From: Coriaria nepalensis
Lineage: Eukaryota; Streptophyta; Magnoliopsida; Cucurbitales; Coriariaceae
Assembly: GCA_027186245.1 (NCBI GenBank)
Contig: CP114481.1
Coordinates: 34,813,501 to 34,877,500 of the forward strand
Length of the DNA: 64,000 nucleotides
Direction: 5' to 3'
Shown piece by piece: positions 27,501-40,680 of this stretch. Numbering within the stretch: the stretch's first letter is position 1; each line of letters opens with the position of its first letter. Under the pieces are notes generated by a model. The model saw only the letters and a list, made by a program, of their open reading frames with translations, was not told the DNA's origin and did no database searches. A program made the position numbers and the translations under genes.

Positions 27501-30500
27501 AAGGAAAGTGTGCATTCGTTTAACCTTTAAATCATTTCAATGAGTCATTTCAAGTCGATATCTTATTTCAAAGTAATTCGAACGACCACTATTTTTGCAC
27601 TACAAATGCAAGTTTTGTGCATAACTTGCACATGATCGATGCAAGGAAACTGTGCTTCCGTTTAACCTTAAAATAATTTCAATGTGTCTTTTCAAGTCAA
27701 TGACTTATTTCAAAGCAAGTCGAAAGAATTCTATTTTTTCACTACAAATGCAAGTTTTGGGCATAACTTGCAAATGATCAATGCAAGGAAAGTGTGCATT
27801 CGTTTAACCTTAAAATCAATTCAATGAGTCATTTCAAGTCAATAACTTATTTCAAAGCAAGTCGAACGAATTCTATTTTTGCACTACAAACACAACTTTT
27901 GGGCATAACTCCCAAATGATCATTGCAAGGAAAGTGTGCATTCGTTTAACCTTAAAATCAATTCAATAAGTCATATCAAGTCAATAACTTATTTCAAAGC
28001 AAGTCGAACGAATTCTATTTTTGCACTACAAACACAAGGTTTCTGCGTAACTTGCAAATGATCAATGCAAGGAAAGTGTGCATTCGTTTAACCTTAAAAT
28101 CATTTCAATGAGTCATTTCAAGTCGATATCTTATTTCAAAGTAATTCGAACGAGCACTATTTTTGCTCTACAAATGCAAGTTTTGTGCATAACTTGCACA
28201 TGATCAATGCAAGGAAACTGTGCATTCGTTTAACCTTAAAATCATTTCAATGTGTCTTTTCAAGTCAATAACTTATTTCAAAGCAAGTCGAAAGAATTCT
28301 ATTTTTTCACTACAAATGCAAATTTTGGGCATAACTTGCAAATGATCAATGCAAGGAAAGTGTGCATTCGTTTAACCTTAAAATCATTTCAATGAGTCAT
28401 TTCAAGTTGATATCTTATTTCAAAGCAATTCGAAAGAATTTTATTTTTGCACTACAACCACAAGTTTTGTGCATAACTTGCAAATGATCAATGCAAGGAA
28501 AGTGTGCATTCGTTTAACCTTTAAATCATTTCAGAGAGTCATTTCAAGTCAATATCTTATTTCAAAGTAAGTCGAACGAGCACTATTTTTGCACTACAAA
28601 TGCAAGTTTTGTGCATAACTTGCACATTATTAATGCAAGGAAAGTGTGCATTCGTTTAACCTTAAAATCATTTCAATGAGTCATTTCAAGTCAATAACTT
28701 ATTTTAAAGCAAGTCGAAAGAATTCTATTTTTTCACTACAAATGCAAGTTTTGGGCATAACTTGCAAATGATCAATGCAAGGAAAGTGTGCATTCGTTTA
28801 ACCTTAAAATCATTTCAATGAGTCATTTCAAGTTGATATCTTATTTCAAAGCAATTCGAAGGAATTCTATTTTTGCACTACAACCACAAGTTTTGTGCAT
28901 AACTTGCAAATGATCAATGCAAGGAAAGTGTGCATTCGTTTAACCTTAAAATCATTTCAATGAGTCATTTCCAGTCAATAACTTATTTCAAAGCAAATCG
29001 AACGAATTCTATTTTTGCCCTACAAACAGAAGTTTTCTGCATAACTTGCAAATGATCAATGCAAGTAAAGTGTGCATTCGTTTAACCTTTAAATCATTTC
29101 AATGAGTCATTTCAAGTCAATAACTTATTTCGAACCAAGTCGAATGAATTCTATTTTTGCACTACAAACAGAAGTTTCTTTCATAACTTGCAAATGATCA
29201 GTGCAAGGAAAGTGTGCATTCGTTTAACCTTTAAATCATTTCAATGAGTCATTTCAAGTCAACAACTTATTTCAAAGCAAGTCGAACGAATTCTATTTTT
29301 GCACTACAAACACAAGTTTTGTGCATAACTTGCAAATGCTCAATGCAAGGAAAGTGTGCATTCGTTTAACCTTAAAATCATTTCAATGAGTCATTTCAAG
29401 TCGATATCTTATTTCAAAGTAAGTCGAACGAGCACTATTTTTGCACTACAAATGCAAGTTTGGTGCATAACTTGCACATTATTAATGCAAGGAAACTGTG
29501 CATTCGTTTAACCTTAAAATCATTTCAATGAGTCATTTCAAGTCAATAATTTATTTCAAAGCAAGTCGAACGAATTCCATTTTTGCACTACAAACACAAG
29601 TTTTGTGCATAACTTGCAAATGATCAATGCAAGGAAAGTGTGCATTCGTTTAACCTTAAAATCATTTCAATGAGTCATTTCAAGTCGATATCTTATTTCA
29701 AAGTAATTCGAACGAGCACTATTTTTGCACTACAAATGCAAGTTTTGTGCATAACTTGCACATGATCAATGCAAGGAAACTGTGCTTTCGTTTAACCTTA
29801 AAATCATTTCAATGTGTCTTTTCAAGTCAATGACTTATTTCAAAGCAAGTCGAAAGAATTCTATTTTTTCACTACAAATGCAAGTTTTGGGCATAACTTG
29901 CAAATTATCAATGCAAGGAAAGTGTGCATTCGTTTAACCTTAAAATCAATTCAATGAGTCATTTCAAGTCAATAACTTATTTCAAAGCAAGTCGAACGAA
30001 TTCTATTTTTGCACTACAAACACAACTTTTGGGCATAACTTCCAAATGATCATTGCAAGGAAAGTGTGCATTCGTTTAACCTTAAAATCAATTCAATAAG
30101 TCATATCAAGTCAATAACTTATTTCAAAGCAAGTCGAACGAATTCTATTTTTGCACTACAAACACAAGGTTTCTGCATAACTTGCAAATGATCAATGCAA
30201 GGAAAGTGTGCATTCGTTTAACCTTTAAATCATTTCAATGAGTCATTTCAAGTCGATATCTTATTTCAAAGTAATTCGAACGAGCACTATTTTTGCTCTA
30301 CAAATGCAAGTTTTGTGCATAACTTGCACATGATCAATGCAAGGAAACTGTGCATTCGTTTAACCTTAAAATCATTTCAATGTGTCTTTTCAAGTCAATA
30401 ACTTATTTCAATGCAAGTCGAAAGAATTCTATTTTTTCACTACAAATGCAAGTTTTGGGCATAACTTGCAAATGATCAATGCAAGGAAAGTGTGCATTCG

Positions 30501-30820
30501 TTTAACCTTAAAATTATTTCAATGAGTCATTTCAAGTTGATATCTTATTTCAAAGCAATTCGAAGGAATTTTATTTTTGCACTACAACCACAAGTTTTGT
30601 GGATAACTTGCAAATGATCAATGCAAGGAAAGTGTGCATTCGTTTAACCTTTAAATCATTTCAGAGAGTCATTTCAAGTCAATATCTTATTTCAAAGTAA
30701 GTCGAACGAGCACTATTTTTGCACTACAAATGCAAGTTTTGTGCATAACTTGCACATTATTAATGCAAGGAAAGTGTGCATTCGTTTAACCTTAAAATCA
30801 TTTCAATGAGTCATTTCAAG
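27500..30820 (+). repeat. 15-mer duplication, 2,130-bp offset
   Basis: About 27,500-28,690 matches about 29,630-30,820 at exactly 2,130 bp, or 15 monomers. Anchors are TGTGCTTCCG at 27,651 against TGTGCTTTCG at 29,781, AACACAAGGTTTCTGC at 28,031 and 30,161, and a TTATTTTTGCACTACAACC monomer at 28,441 and 30,571. The intervening 28,670-29,520 is instead repeated at 32,360-33,215 (+3,692, 26 monomers), so the duplications interleave rather than forming one regular ladder. Confidence 0.82.
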
Positions 30821-33800
30821 TCAATAACTTATTTCAAAGCAAGTCGAACGAATTCTATTTTTGCACTACAAACACAAGTTTTGTGCATAATTTCCAAATG
30901 ATCATTGCAAGGAAAGTGTGCATTCGTTTAACCTTAAAATCAATTCAATAAGTCATATCAAGTCAATAACTTATTTCAAAGCAAGTCGAACGAATTCTAT
31001 TTTTGCATTACAACCACAAGGTTTCTGCATAACTTGCAAATGATCAATGCAAGGAAAGTGTGCATTCGTTTAACCTTAAAATCATTTCAATGAGTCATTT
31101 CAAGTCGATATCTTATTTCAAAGTAATTCGAACGAGCACTATTTTTGCACTACAAATGCAAGTTTTGTGCATAACTTGCACATGATCGATGCAAGGAAAC
31201 TGTGCTTTCGTTTAACCTTAAAATCATTTCAATGTGTCTTTTCAAGTCAATGACTTATTTCAAAGCAAGTCGAAAGAATTCTATTTTTTCACTACAAATG
31301 CAAGTTTTGGGCATAACTTGCAAATGATCAATGCAAGGAAAGTGTGCATTCGTTTAACCTTAAAATCATTTCAATGAGTCATTTCAAGTCAATAACTTAT
31401 TTCAAAGCAAGTCGAAAGAATTCTATTTTTGCACTACAAATGCAAGTTTTGGGCATAACTTGCAAATAATCAATGCAAGGAAAGTGTGCATTCGTTTAAC
31501 CTTAAAATCATTTCAATAAGTCATTTCAAGTCAATAACTTATTTCAAAGCAAGTCGAATGAATTCTATTTTTGCACTACAAACACAAGTTTTGGGCATAA
31601 CTTGCAAATGATCAATGCAAGGAAAGTGTGCATTCGTTTAACCTTAAAATCATTTCAATGAGTCATTTCCAGTCAATAACTTATTTCAAAGCAAGTCGAA
31701 CGAATTCTATTTTTGGACTACAAACACAAGTTTTGTGCATAACTTGCAAATGATCAATGCGAGGAATGTGTGCATTCGTTTAACCTTTAAATCATTTCAA
31801 TGTGTCATTTCAAGTCGATATCTTATTTCAAAGAAAGTCGAAGGAATTCTATTTTTGCACTACAAACACAAGTTTTGTGCATAACTTGCAAATGATCATT
31901 GCAAGGAAAGTGTGCATTCGTTTAACCTTAAAATCAATTCAATGAGTCATTTCAAGTCAATAACGTATTTTAAAGCAAGTCGAACAAATTCTATTTTTGC
32001 ACTACAAACACAAGTTTTGTGCATAACTTCCCAATGATCATTGCAAGGAAAGTGTGCATTCGTTTAACCTTAAAATCAATTCAATAAGTCATATCAAGTC
32101 AATAACTTATTTCAAAGCAAGTCGAACGAATTCTATTTTTGCACTACAAACACAAGGTTTCTGCATAACTTGCAAATGATCAATGCAAGGAAAGTGTGCA
32201 TTCGTTTAACCTTAAAATCATTTCAATGAGTCATTTCAAGTCGATATCTTATTTCAAAGTAATTCGAACGAGCACTATTTTTGCTCTACAAATGCAAGTT
32301 TTGTGCATAACTTGCACATGATCAATGCAAGGAAACTGTGCATTCGTTTAACCTTAAAATCATTTCAATGTGTCTTTTCAAGTCAATAACTTATTTTAAA
32401 GCAAGTCGAAAGAATTCTATTTTTTCACTACAAATGCAAGTTTTGGGCATAACTTGCAAATGATCAATGCAAGGAAAGTGTGCATTCGTTTAACCTTAAA
32501 ATCATTTCAATGAGTCATTTCAAGTTGATATCTTATTTCAAAGCAATTCGAAGGAATTCTATTTTTGCACTACAACCACAAGTTTTGTGCATAACTTGCA
32601 AATGATCAATGCAAGGAAAGTGTGCATTCGTTTAACCTTAAAATCATTTCAATGAGTCATTTCCAGTCAATAACTTATTTCAAAGCAAATCGAACGAATT
32701 CTATTTTTGCCCTACAAACAGAAGTTTTCTGCATAACTTGCAAATGATCAATGCAAGGAAAGTGTGCATTCGTTTAACCTTTAAATCATTTCAATGAGTC
32801 ATTTCAAGTCAATAACTTATTTCGAACCAAGTCGAACGAATTCTATTTTTGCACTACAAACAGAAGTTTTTTTCATAACTTGCAAATGATCAGTGCAAGG
32901 AAAGTGTGCATTCGTTTAACCTTTAAATCATTTCAATGAGTCATTTCAAGTCAACAACTTATTTCAAAGCAAGTCGAACGAATTCTATTTTTGCACTACA
33001 AACACAAGTTTTGTGCATAACTTGCAAATGCTCAATGCAAGGAAAGTGTGCATTCGTTTAACCTTAAAATCATTTCAATGAGTCATTTCAAGTCGATATC
33101 TTATTTCAAAGTAAGTCGAACGAGCACTATTTTTGCACTACAAATGCAAGTTTGGTGCATAACTTGCACATTATTAATGCAAGGAAACTGTGCATTCGTT
33201 TAACCTTAAAATCATTTCAATGAGTCATTTCAAGTCAATGACTTATTTCAAAGCAAGTCGAAAGAATTCTATTTTTTCACTACAAATGCAAGTTTTGGGC
33301 ATAACTTGCAAATGATCAATGCAAGGAAAGTGTGCATTCGTTTAACCTTAAAATCAATTCAATGAGTCATTTCAAGTCAATAACTTATTTCAAAGCAAGT
33401 CGAACGAATTCTATTTTTGCACTACAAACACAACTTTTGGGCATAACTTCCAAATGATCATTGCAAGGAAAGTGTGCATTCGTTTAACTCACTACAAATG
33501 CAAGTTTTGGGCATAACTTGCAAATGATCAATGCAAGGAAAGTGTGCATTCGTTTAACCTTAAAATCATTTCAATGAGTCATTTCAAGTCAATAACTTAT
33601 TTCAAAGCAAGTCGAACGAATTCTATTTTTGCACTACAAACACAAGTTTTGTGCATAACTTCCAAATGATCATTGCATGGAAAGTGTCCATTCGTTTAAC
33701 CTTAAAATCAATTCAATAAGTCATATCAAGTCAATAACTTATTTCAAAGCAAGTCGAACGAATTCTATTTTTGCACTACAACCACAAGGTTTCTGCATAA

Positions 33801-36250
33801 CTTGCAAATGATCAATGCAAGGAAAGTGTGCATTCGTTTAACCTTAAAATCATTTCAATGAGTCATTTCAAGTCGATATCTTATTTCAAAGTAATTCGAA
33901 CGAGCACTATTTTTGCACTACAAATGCAAGTTTTGTGCATAACTTGCACATGATCGATGCAAGGAAACTGTGCTTTCGTTTAACCTTAAAATCATTTCAA
34001 TGTGTCTTTTCAAGTCAATGACTTATTTCAAAGCAAGTCGAAAGAATTCTATTTTTTCACTACAAATGCAAGTTTTGGGCATAACTTGCAAATGATCAAT
34101 GCAAGGAAAGTGTGCATTCGTTTAACCTTAAAATCATTTCAATGAGTCATTTCAAGTCAATAACTTATTTCAAAGCAAGTCGAAAGAATTCTATTTTTGC
34201 ACAACAAATGCAAGTTTTGGGCATAACTTGCAAATAATCAATGCAAGGAAAGTGTGCATTCGTTTAACCTTAAAATCATTTCAATAAGTCATTTCAAGTC
34301 AATAACTTATTTCAAAGCAAGTCGAATGAATTCTATTTTTGCACTACAAACACAAGTTTTGGGCATAACTTGCAAATGATCAATGCAAGGAAAGTGTGCA
34401 TTCGTTTAACCTTAAAATCATTTCAATGAGTCATTTCCAGTCAATAACTTATTTCAAAGCAAGTCGAACGAATTCTATTTTTGCACTACAAACACAAGTT
34501 TTGTGCATAACTTGCAAATGATCAATGCGAGGAATGTGTGCATTCGTTTAACCTTTAAATCATTTCAATGTGTCATTTCAAGTCGATATCTTATTTCAAA
34601 GCAAGTCAAAGGAATTCTATTTTTGCACTACAAACACAAGTTTTGTGCATAACTTGCAAATGATCATTGCAAGGAAAGTGTGCATTCGTTTAACCTTAAA
34701 ATCAATTCAATGAGTCATTTCAAGTCAATAACTTATTTCAAAGCAAGTCGAACGAATTCTATTTTTGCACTACAAACACAAGTTTTGTGCATAACTTCCC
34801 AATGATCATTGCAAGGAAAGTGTGCATTCGTTTAACCTTAAAATCAATTCAATAAGTCATATCAAGTCAATAACTTATTTCAAAGCAAGTCGAACGAATT
34901 CTATTTTTGCACTACAAACACAAGGTTTCTGCATAACTTGCAAATGATCAATGCAAGGAAAGTGTGCATTCGTTTAATCTTAAAATCATTTCAATGAGTC
35001 ATTTCAAGTCGATATCTTATTTCAAAGTAATTCGAACGAGCACTATTTTTGCTCTACAAATGCAAGTTTTGTGCATAACTTGCACATGATCAATGCAAGG
35101 AAACGGTGCATTCGTTTAACCTTAAAATCATTTCAATGTGTCTTTTCAAGTCAATAACTTATTTTAAAGCAAGTCGAAAGAATTCTATTTTTTCACTACA
35201 AATGCAAGTTTTGGGCATAACTTGCAAATGATCAATGCAAGGAAAGTGTGCATTCGTTTAACCTTAAAATCATTTCAATGAGTCATTTCAAGTTGATATC
35301 TTATTTCAAAGCAATTCGAAGGAATTCTATTTTTGCACTACAACCACAAGTTTTGTGCATAACTTGCAAATGATCAATGCAAGGAAAGTGTGCATTCGTT
35401 TAACCTTAAAATCATTTCAATGAGTCATTTCCAGTCAATAACTTATTTCAAAGCAAATCGAACGAATTCTATTTTTGCCCTACAAACAGAAGTTTTCTGC
35501 ATAACTTGCAAATGATCAATGCAAGGAAAGTGTGCATTCGTTTAACCTTTAAATCATTTCAATGAGTCATTTCAAGTCAATAACTTATTTCGAAGCAAGT
35601 CGAACGAATTCTATTTTTGCACTACAAACACAAGTTTTCTGCATAACTTTCAAATGATCATTGCAAGGAAAGTGTGCATTCGTTTAACCTTAAAATCATT
35701 TCAATGAGTCATTTCCAGTCAATAACTTATTTCAAAGCAAATCGAACGAATTATATTTTTGCCCTACAAACAGAAGTTTTCTGCATAACTTGCAAATGAT
35801 CAATGCAAGTAAAGTGTGCATTCGTTTAACCTTTAAATCATTTCAATGAGTCATTTCAAGTCAATAACTTATTTCGAAGCAAGTCGAATGAATTCTATTT
35901 TTGCACTACAAACAGAAGTTTTTTTCATAACTTGCAAATGATCAGTGCAAGGAAAGTGTGCATTCGTTTAACCTTTAAATCATTTCAATGAGTCATTTCA
36001 AGTCAACAACTTATTTCAAAGCAAGTCGAACGAATTCTATTTTTGCACTACAAACACAAGTTTTGTGCATAACTTGCAAATGCTCAATGCAAGGAAAGTG
36101 TGCATTCGTTTAACCTTAAAATCATTTCAATGAGTCATTTCAAGTCGATATCTTATTTCAAAGTAAGTCGAACGAGCACTATTTTTGCACTCCAAATGCA
36201 AGTTTGGTGCATAACTTGCACATTATTAATGCAAGGAAACTGTGCATTCG
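30820..36250 (+). repeat. 2,768-bp tandem duplication spanning a register break
   Basis: ACCACAAGGTTTCTGC at 31,013 and 33,781, and AACACAAGGTTTCTGC at 32,149 and 34,917, are both 2,768 bp apart. This is not a multiple of 142; it equals 20 monomers minus 72 bp, because the partial monomer at 33,488 lies between the copies. Copy 1 runs from about 30,820 to 33,480 and copy 2 starts near 33,590. The order of monomer types is otherwise the same, including the AAATCGAACGAATTC and TTTTTGCCCTAC monomers. Confidence 0.82.
33364..33575 (+). repeat. Truncated monomer: 72-bp deletion breaking array register
   Basis: The interval between consecutive GAGTC starts at 33,364 and 33,576 is 212 bp, equal to 142 plus 70. 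At the junction, CGTTTAAC (33,481-33,488) runs directly into TCACTACAAATGC, joining monomer position 124 to about position 55 of the next monomer and removing 72 bp. The right side is the TTTTTTCACTACAAATG variant type, as at about 33,268. This is the only large within-monomer deletion I found; all other unit-length changes are whole monomers or one to two bases. Confidence 0.92.
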
Positions 36251-39200
36251 TTTAACCTTAAAATCATTTCAATGAGTCATTTCAAGTCAATAATTTATTT
36301 CAAAGCAAGTCGAACGAATTCCATTTTTGCACTACAAACACAAGTTTTGTGCATAACTTGCAAATGATCAACGCAAGGAAAGTGTGCATTCGTTTAACCT
36401 TAAAATCATTTCAATGAGTCATTTCAAGTCGATATCTTATTTCAAAGTAATTCGAACGAGCACTATTTTTGCACTACAAATGCAAGTTTTGTGCATAACT
36501 TGCACATGATCAATGCAAGGAAACTGTGCTTTCGTTTAACCTTAAAATAATTCCAATGTGTCTTTTCAAGTCAATGACTTATTTCAAAGCAAGTCGAAAG
36601 AATTCTATTTTTTCACTACAAATGCAAGTTTTGGGCATAACTTGCAAATGATCAATGCAAGGAAAGTGTGCATTCGTTTAACCTTAAAATCAATTCAATG
36701 AGTCATTTCAAGTCAATAACTTATTTCAAAGCAAGTCGAACGAATTCTATTTTTGCACTACAAACACAACTTTTGGGCATAACTTCCAAATGATCATTGC
36801 AAGGAAAGTGTGCATTCGTTTAACCTTAAAATCAATTCAATAAGTCATATCAAGTCAATAACTTATTTCAAAGCAAGTCGAACGAATTCTATTTTTGCAC
36901 TACAAACACAAGGTTTCTGCATAACTTGCAAATGATCAATGCAAGGAAAGTGTGCATTCGTTTAACCTTTAAATCATTTCAATGAGTCATTTCAAGTCGA
37001 TATCCTATTTCAGAGTAATTCGAACGAGCACTATTTTTGCTCTACAAATGCAAGTTTTGTGCATAACTTGCACATGATCAATGCAAGGAAACTGTGCATT
37101 CGTTTAACCTTAAAATCATTTCAATGTGTCTTTTCAAGTCGATATCTTATTTCAAAGCAAGTCGAACGATTCTATTTTTGCACAACAAACCGAAGTTTTG
37201 TGCATAACTTGCAAATGATCAATGCAAGGAAAGTGTGCATTCGTTTAACCTTGAAATCATTTCAATGAGTCATTTCAAGTCAATATCTTATTTCAAAGTA
37301 ATTCGAACGAGCACTATTTTTGCACTACAAATGCAAGTTTTGTGCATAACTTGCACATGATCAATGCAAGGAAACTGTGCATTCGTTTAACCTTAAAATC
37401 ATTTCAATTTGTCATTTCAAGTCAATAACTTATTTCAAAGCAAGTGGAACGAATTCTATTTTTGCACTACAAACACAAGTTTTGTGCATCACTTGCAAAT
37501 GATCAATGCAAGGAAAGTGTGCATTCGTTTAACCTTAAAATCATTTCAATGAGTCATTTCCAGTCAATAACTTATTTCAAAGTAAGTCGAAAGAATTCTA
37601 TTGTTGCACTACAAATGCAAGTTTGTGGCATAACTTGCAAATGATCAATGCAAGGAAAGTGTGCATTCGTTTAACCTTAAAATCATTTCAATGAGTCATT
37701 TCCAGTCAATAACTTATTTCAAAGCAAGTCGAACGAATTCTATTTTTGCACTACAAACACAAGTTTTGTGCATAACTTGCAAATGATCAATGCGAGGAAT
37801 GTGTGCATTCGTTTAACCTTTAAATCATTTCAATGTGTCATTTCAAGTCGATATCTTATTTCAAAGCAAGTCAAAGGAATTCTATTTTTGCACTACAAAC
37901 ACAAGTTTTGTGCATAACTTGCAAATGATCATTGCAAGGAAAGTGTGCATTCGTTTAACCTTAAAATCAATTCAATGAGTCATTTCAAGTCAATAACTTA
38001 TTTCAAAGCAAGTCGAACGAATTCTATTTTTGCACTACAAACACAAGTTTTGTGCATAACTTCCCAATGATCATTGCAAGGAAAGTGTGCATTCGTTTAA
38101 CCTTAAAATCAATTCAATAAGTCATATCAAGTCAATAACTTATTTCAAAGCAAGTCGAACGAATTCTATTTTTGCACTACAAACACAAGGTTTCTGCATA
38201 ACTTGCAAATGATCAATGCAAGGAAAGTGTGCATTCGTTTAATCTTAAAATCATTTCAATGAGTCATTTCAAGTCGATATCTTATTTCAAAGTAATTCGA
38301 ACGAGCACTATTTTTGCTCTACAAATGCAAGTTTTGTGCATAACTTGCACATGATCAATGCAAGGAAACGGTGCATTCGTTTAACCTTAAAATCATTTCA
38401 ATGTGTCTTTTCAAGTCAATAACTTATTTTAAAGCAAGTCGAAAGAATTCTATTTTTTCACTACAAATGCAAGTTTTGGGCATAACTTGCAAATGATCAA
38501 TGCAAGGAAAGTGTGCATTCGTTTAACCTTAAAATCATTTCAATGAGTCATTTCAAGTTGATATCTTATTTCAAAGCAATTCGAAGGAATTCTATTTTTG
38601 CACTACAACCACAAGTTTTGTGCATAACTTGCAAATGATCAATGCAAGGAAAGTGTGCATTCGTTTAACCTTAAAATCATTTCAATGAGTCATTTCCAGT
38701 CAATAACTTATTTCAAAGCAAATCGAACGAATTCTATTTTTGCCCTACAAACAGAAGTTTTCTGCATAACTTGCAAATGATCAATGCAAGGAAAGTGTGC
38801 ATTCGTTTAACCTTTAAATCATTTCAATGAGTCATTTCAAGTCAATAACTTATTTCGAAGCAAGTCGAACGAATTCTATTTTTGCACTACAAACACAAGT
38901 TTTCTGCATAACTTTCAAATGATCATTGCAAGGAAAGTGTGCATTCGTTTAACCTTAAAATCATTTCAATGAGTCATTTCCAGTCAATAACTTATTTCAA
39001 AGCAAATCGAACGAATTCTATTTTTGCCCTACAAACAGAAGTTTTCTGCATAACTTGCAAATGATCAATGCAAGTAAAGTGTGCATTCGTTTAACCTTTA
39101 AATCATTTCAATGAGTCATTTCAAGTCAATAACTTATTTCGAAGCAAGTCGAATGAATTCTATTTTTGCACTACAAACAGAAGTTTTTTTCATAACTTGC

Positions 39201-40680
39201 AAATGATCAGTGCAAGGAAAGTGTGCATTCGTTTAACCTTTAAATCATTTCAATGAGTCATTTCAAGTCAACAACTTATTTCAAAGCAAGTCGAACGAAT
39301 TCTATTTTTGCACTACAAACACAAGTTTTGTGCATAACTTGCAAATGCTCAATGCAAGGAAAGTGTGCATTCGTTTAACCTTAAAATCATTTCAATGAGT
39401 CATTTCAAGTCGATATCTTATTTCAAAGTAAGTCGAACGAGCACTATTTTTGCACTCCAAATGCAAGTTTGGTGCATAACTTGCACATTATTAATGCAAG
39501 GAAACTGTGCATTCGTTTAACCTTAAAATCATTTCAATGAGTCATTTCAAGTCAATAATTTATTTCAAAGCAAGTCGAACGAATTCCATTTTTGCACTAC
39601 AAACACAAGTTTTGTGCATAACTTGCAAATGATCAACGCAAGGAAAGTGTGCATTCGTTTAACCTTAAAATCATTTCAATGAGTCATTTCAAGTCGATAT
39701 CTTATTTCAAAGTAATTCGAACGAGCACTATTTTTGCACTACAAATGCAAGTTTTGTGCATAACTTGCACATGATCAATGCAAGGAAACTGTGCTTTCGT
39801 TTAACCTTAAAATAATTTCAATGTGTCTTTTCAAGTCAATGACTTATTTCAAAGCAAGTCGAAAGAATTCTATTTTTTCACTACAAATGCAAGTTTTGGG
39901 CATAACTTGCAAATGATCAATGCAAGGAAAGTGTGCATTCGTTTAACCTTAAAATCAATTCAATGAGTCATTTCAAGTCAATAACTTATTTCAAAGCAAG
40001 TCGAACGAATTCTATTTTTGCACTACAAACACAACTTTTGGGCATAACTTCCAAATGATCATTGCAAGGAAAGTGTGCATTCGTTTAACCTTAAAATCAA
40101 TTCAATAAGTCATATCAAGTCAATAACTTATTTCAAAGCAAGTCGAACGAATTCTATTTTTGCACTACAAACACAAGGTTTCTGCATAACTTGCAAATGA
40201 TCAATGCAAGGAAAGTGTGCATTCGTTTAACCTTTAAATCATTTCAATGAGTCATTTCAAGTCGATATCCTATTTCAGAGTAATTCGAACGAGCACTATT
40301 TTTGCTCTACAAATGCAAGTTTTGTGCATAACTTGCACATGATCAATGCAAGGAAACTGTGCATTCGTTTAACCTTAAAATCATTTCAATGTGTCTTTTC
40401 AAGTCGATATCTTATTTCAAAGCAAGTCGAACGATTCTATTTTTGCACAACAAACCGAAGTTTTGTGCATAACTTGCAAATGATCAATGCAAGGAAAGTG
40501 TGCATTCGTTTAACCTTGAAATCATTTCAATGAGTCATTTCAAGTCAATATCTTATTTCAAAGTAATTCGAACGAGCACTATTTTTGCACTACAAATGCA
40601 AGTTTTGTGCATAACTTGCACATGATCAATGCAAGGAAACTGTGCATTCGTTTAACCTTAAAATCATTTCAATTTGTCAT
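34400..40680 (+). repeat. 23-mer HOR, 3,265-bp unit, two tandem copies
   Basis: Copy 1 is about 34,400-37,410 plus part of the next monomers; copy 2 begins about 37,670 and runs to about 40,680. Anchors at +3,265: TGCGAGGAAT at 34,526 and 37,791, GATCAGTGC at 35,940 and 39,205, GATATCCTATTTCAGAG near 37,000 and 40,265, and AATTTGTCATTTC at 37,406 and 40,671. 23 monomers would be 3,266 bp; the difference comes from 141-bp monomers. Copy 2 then has one extra monomer (about 40,680-40,822), so later features shift to +3,407. Copies look almost identical, which suggests recent duplication. Confidence 0.9.
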
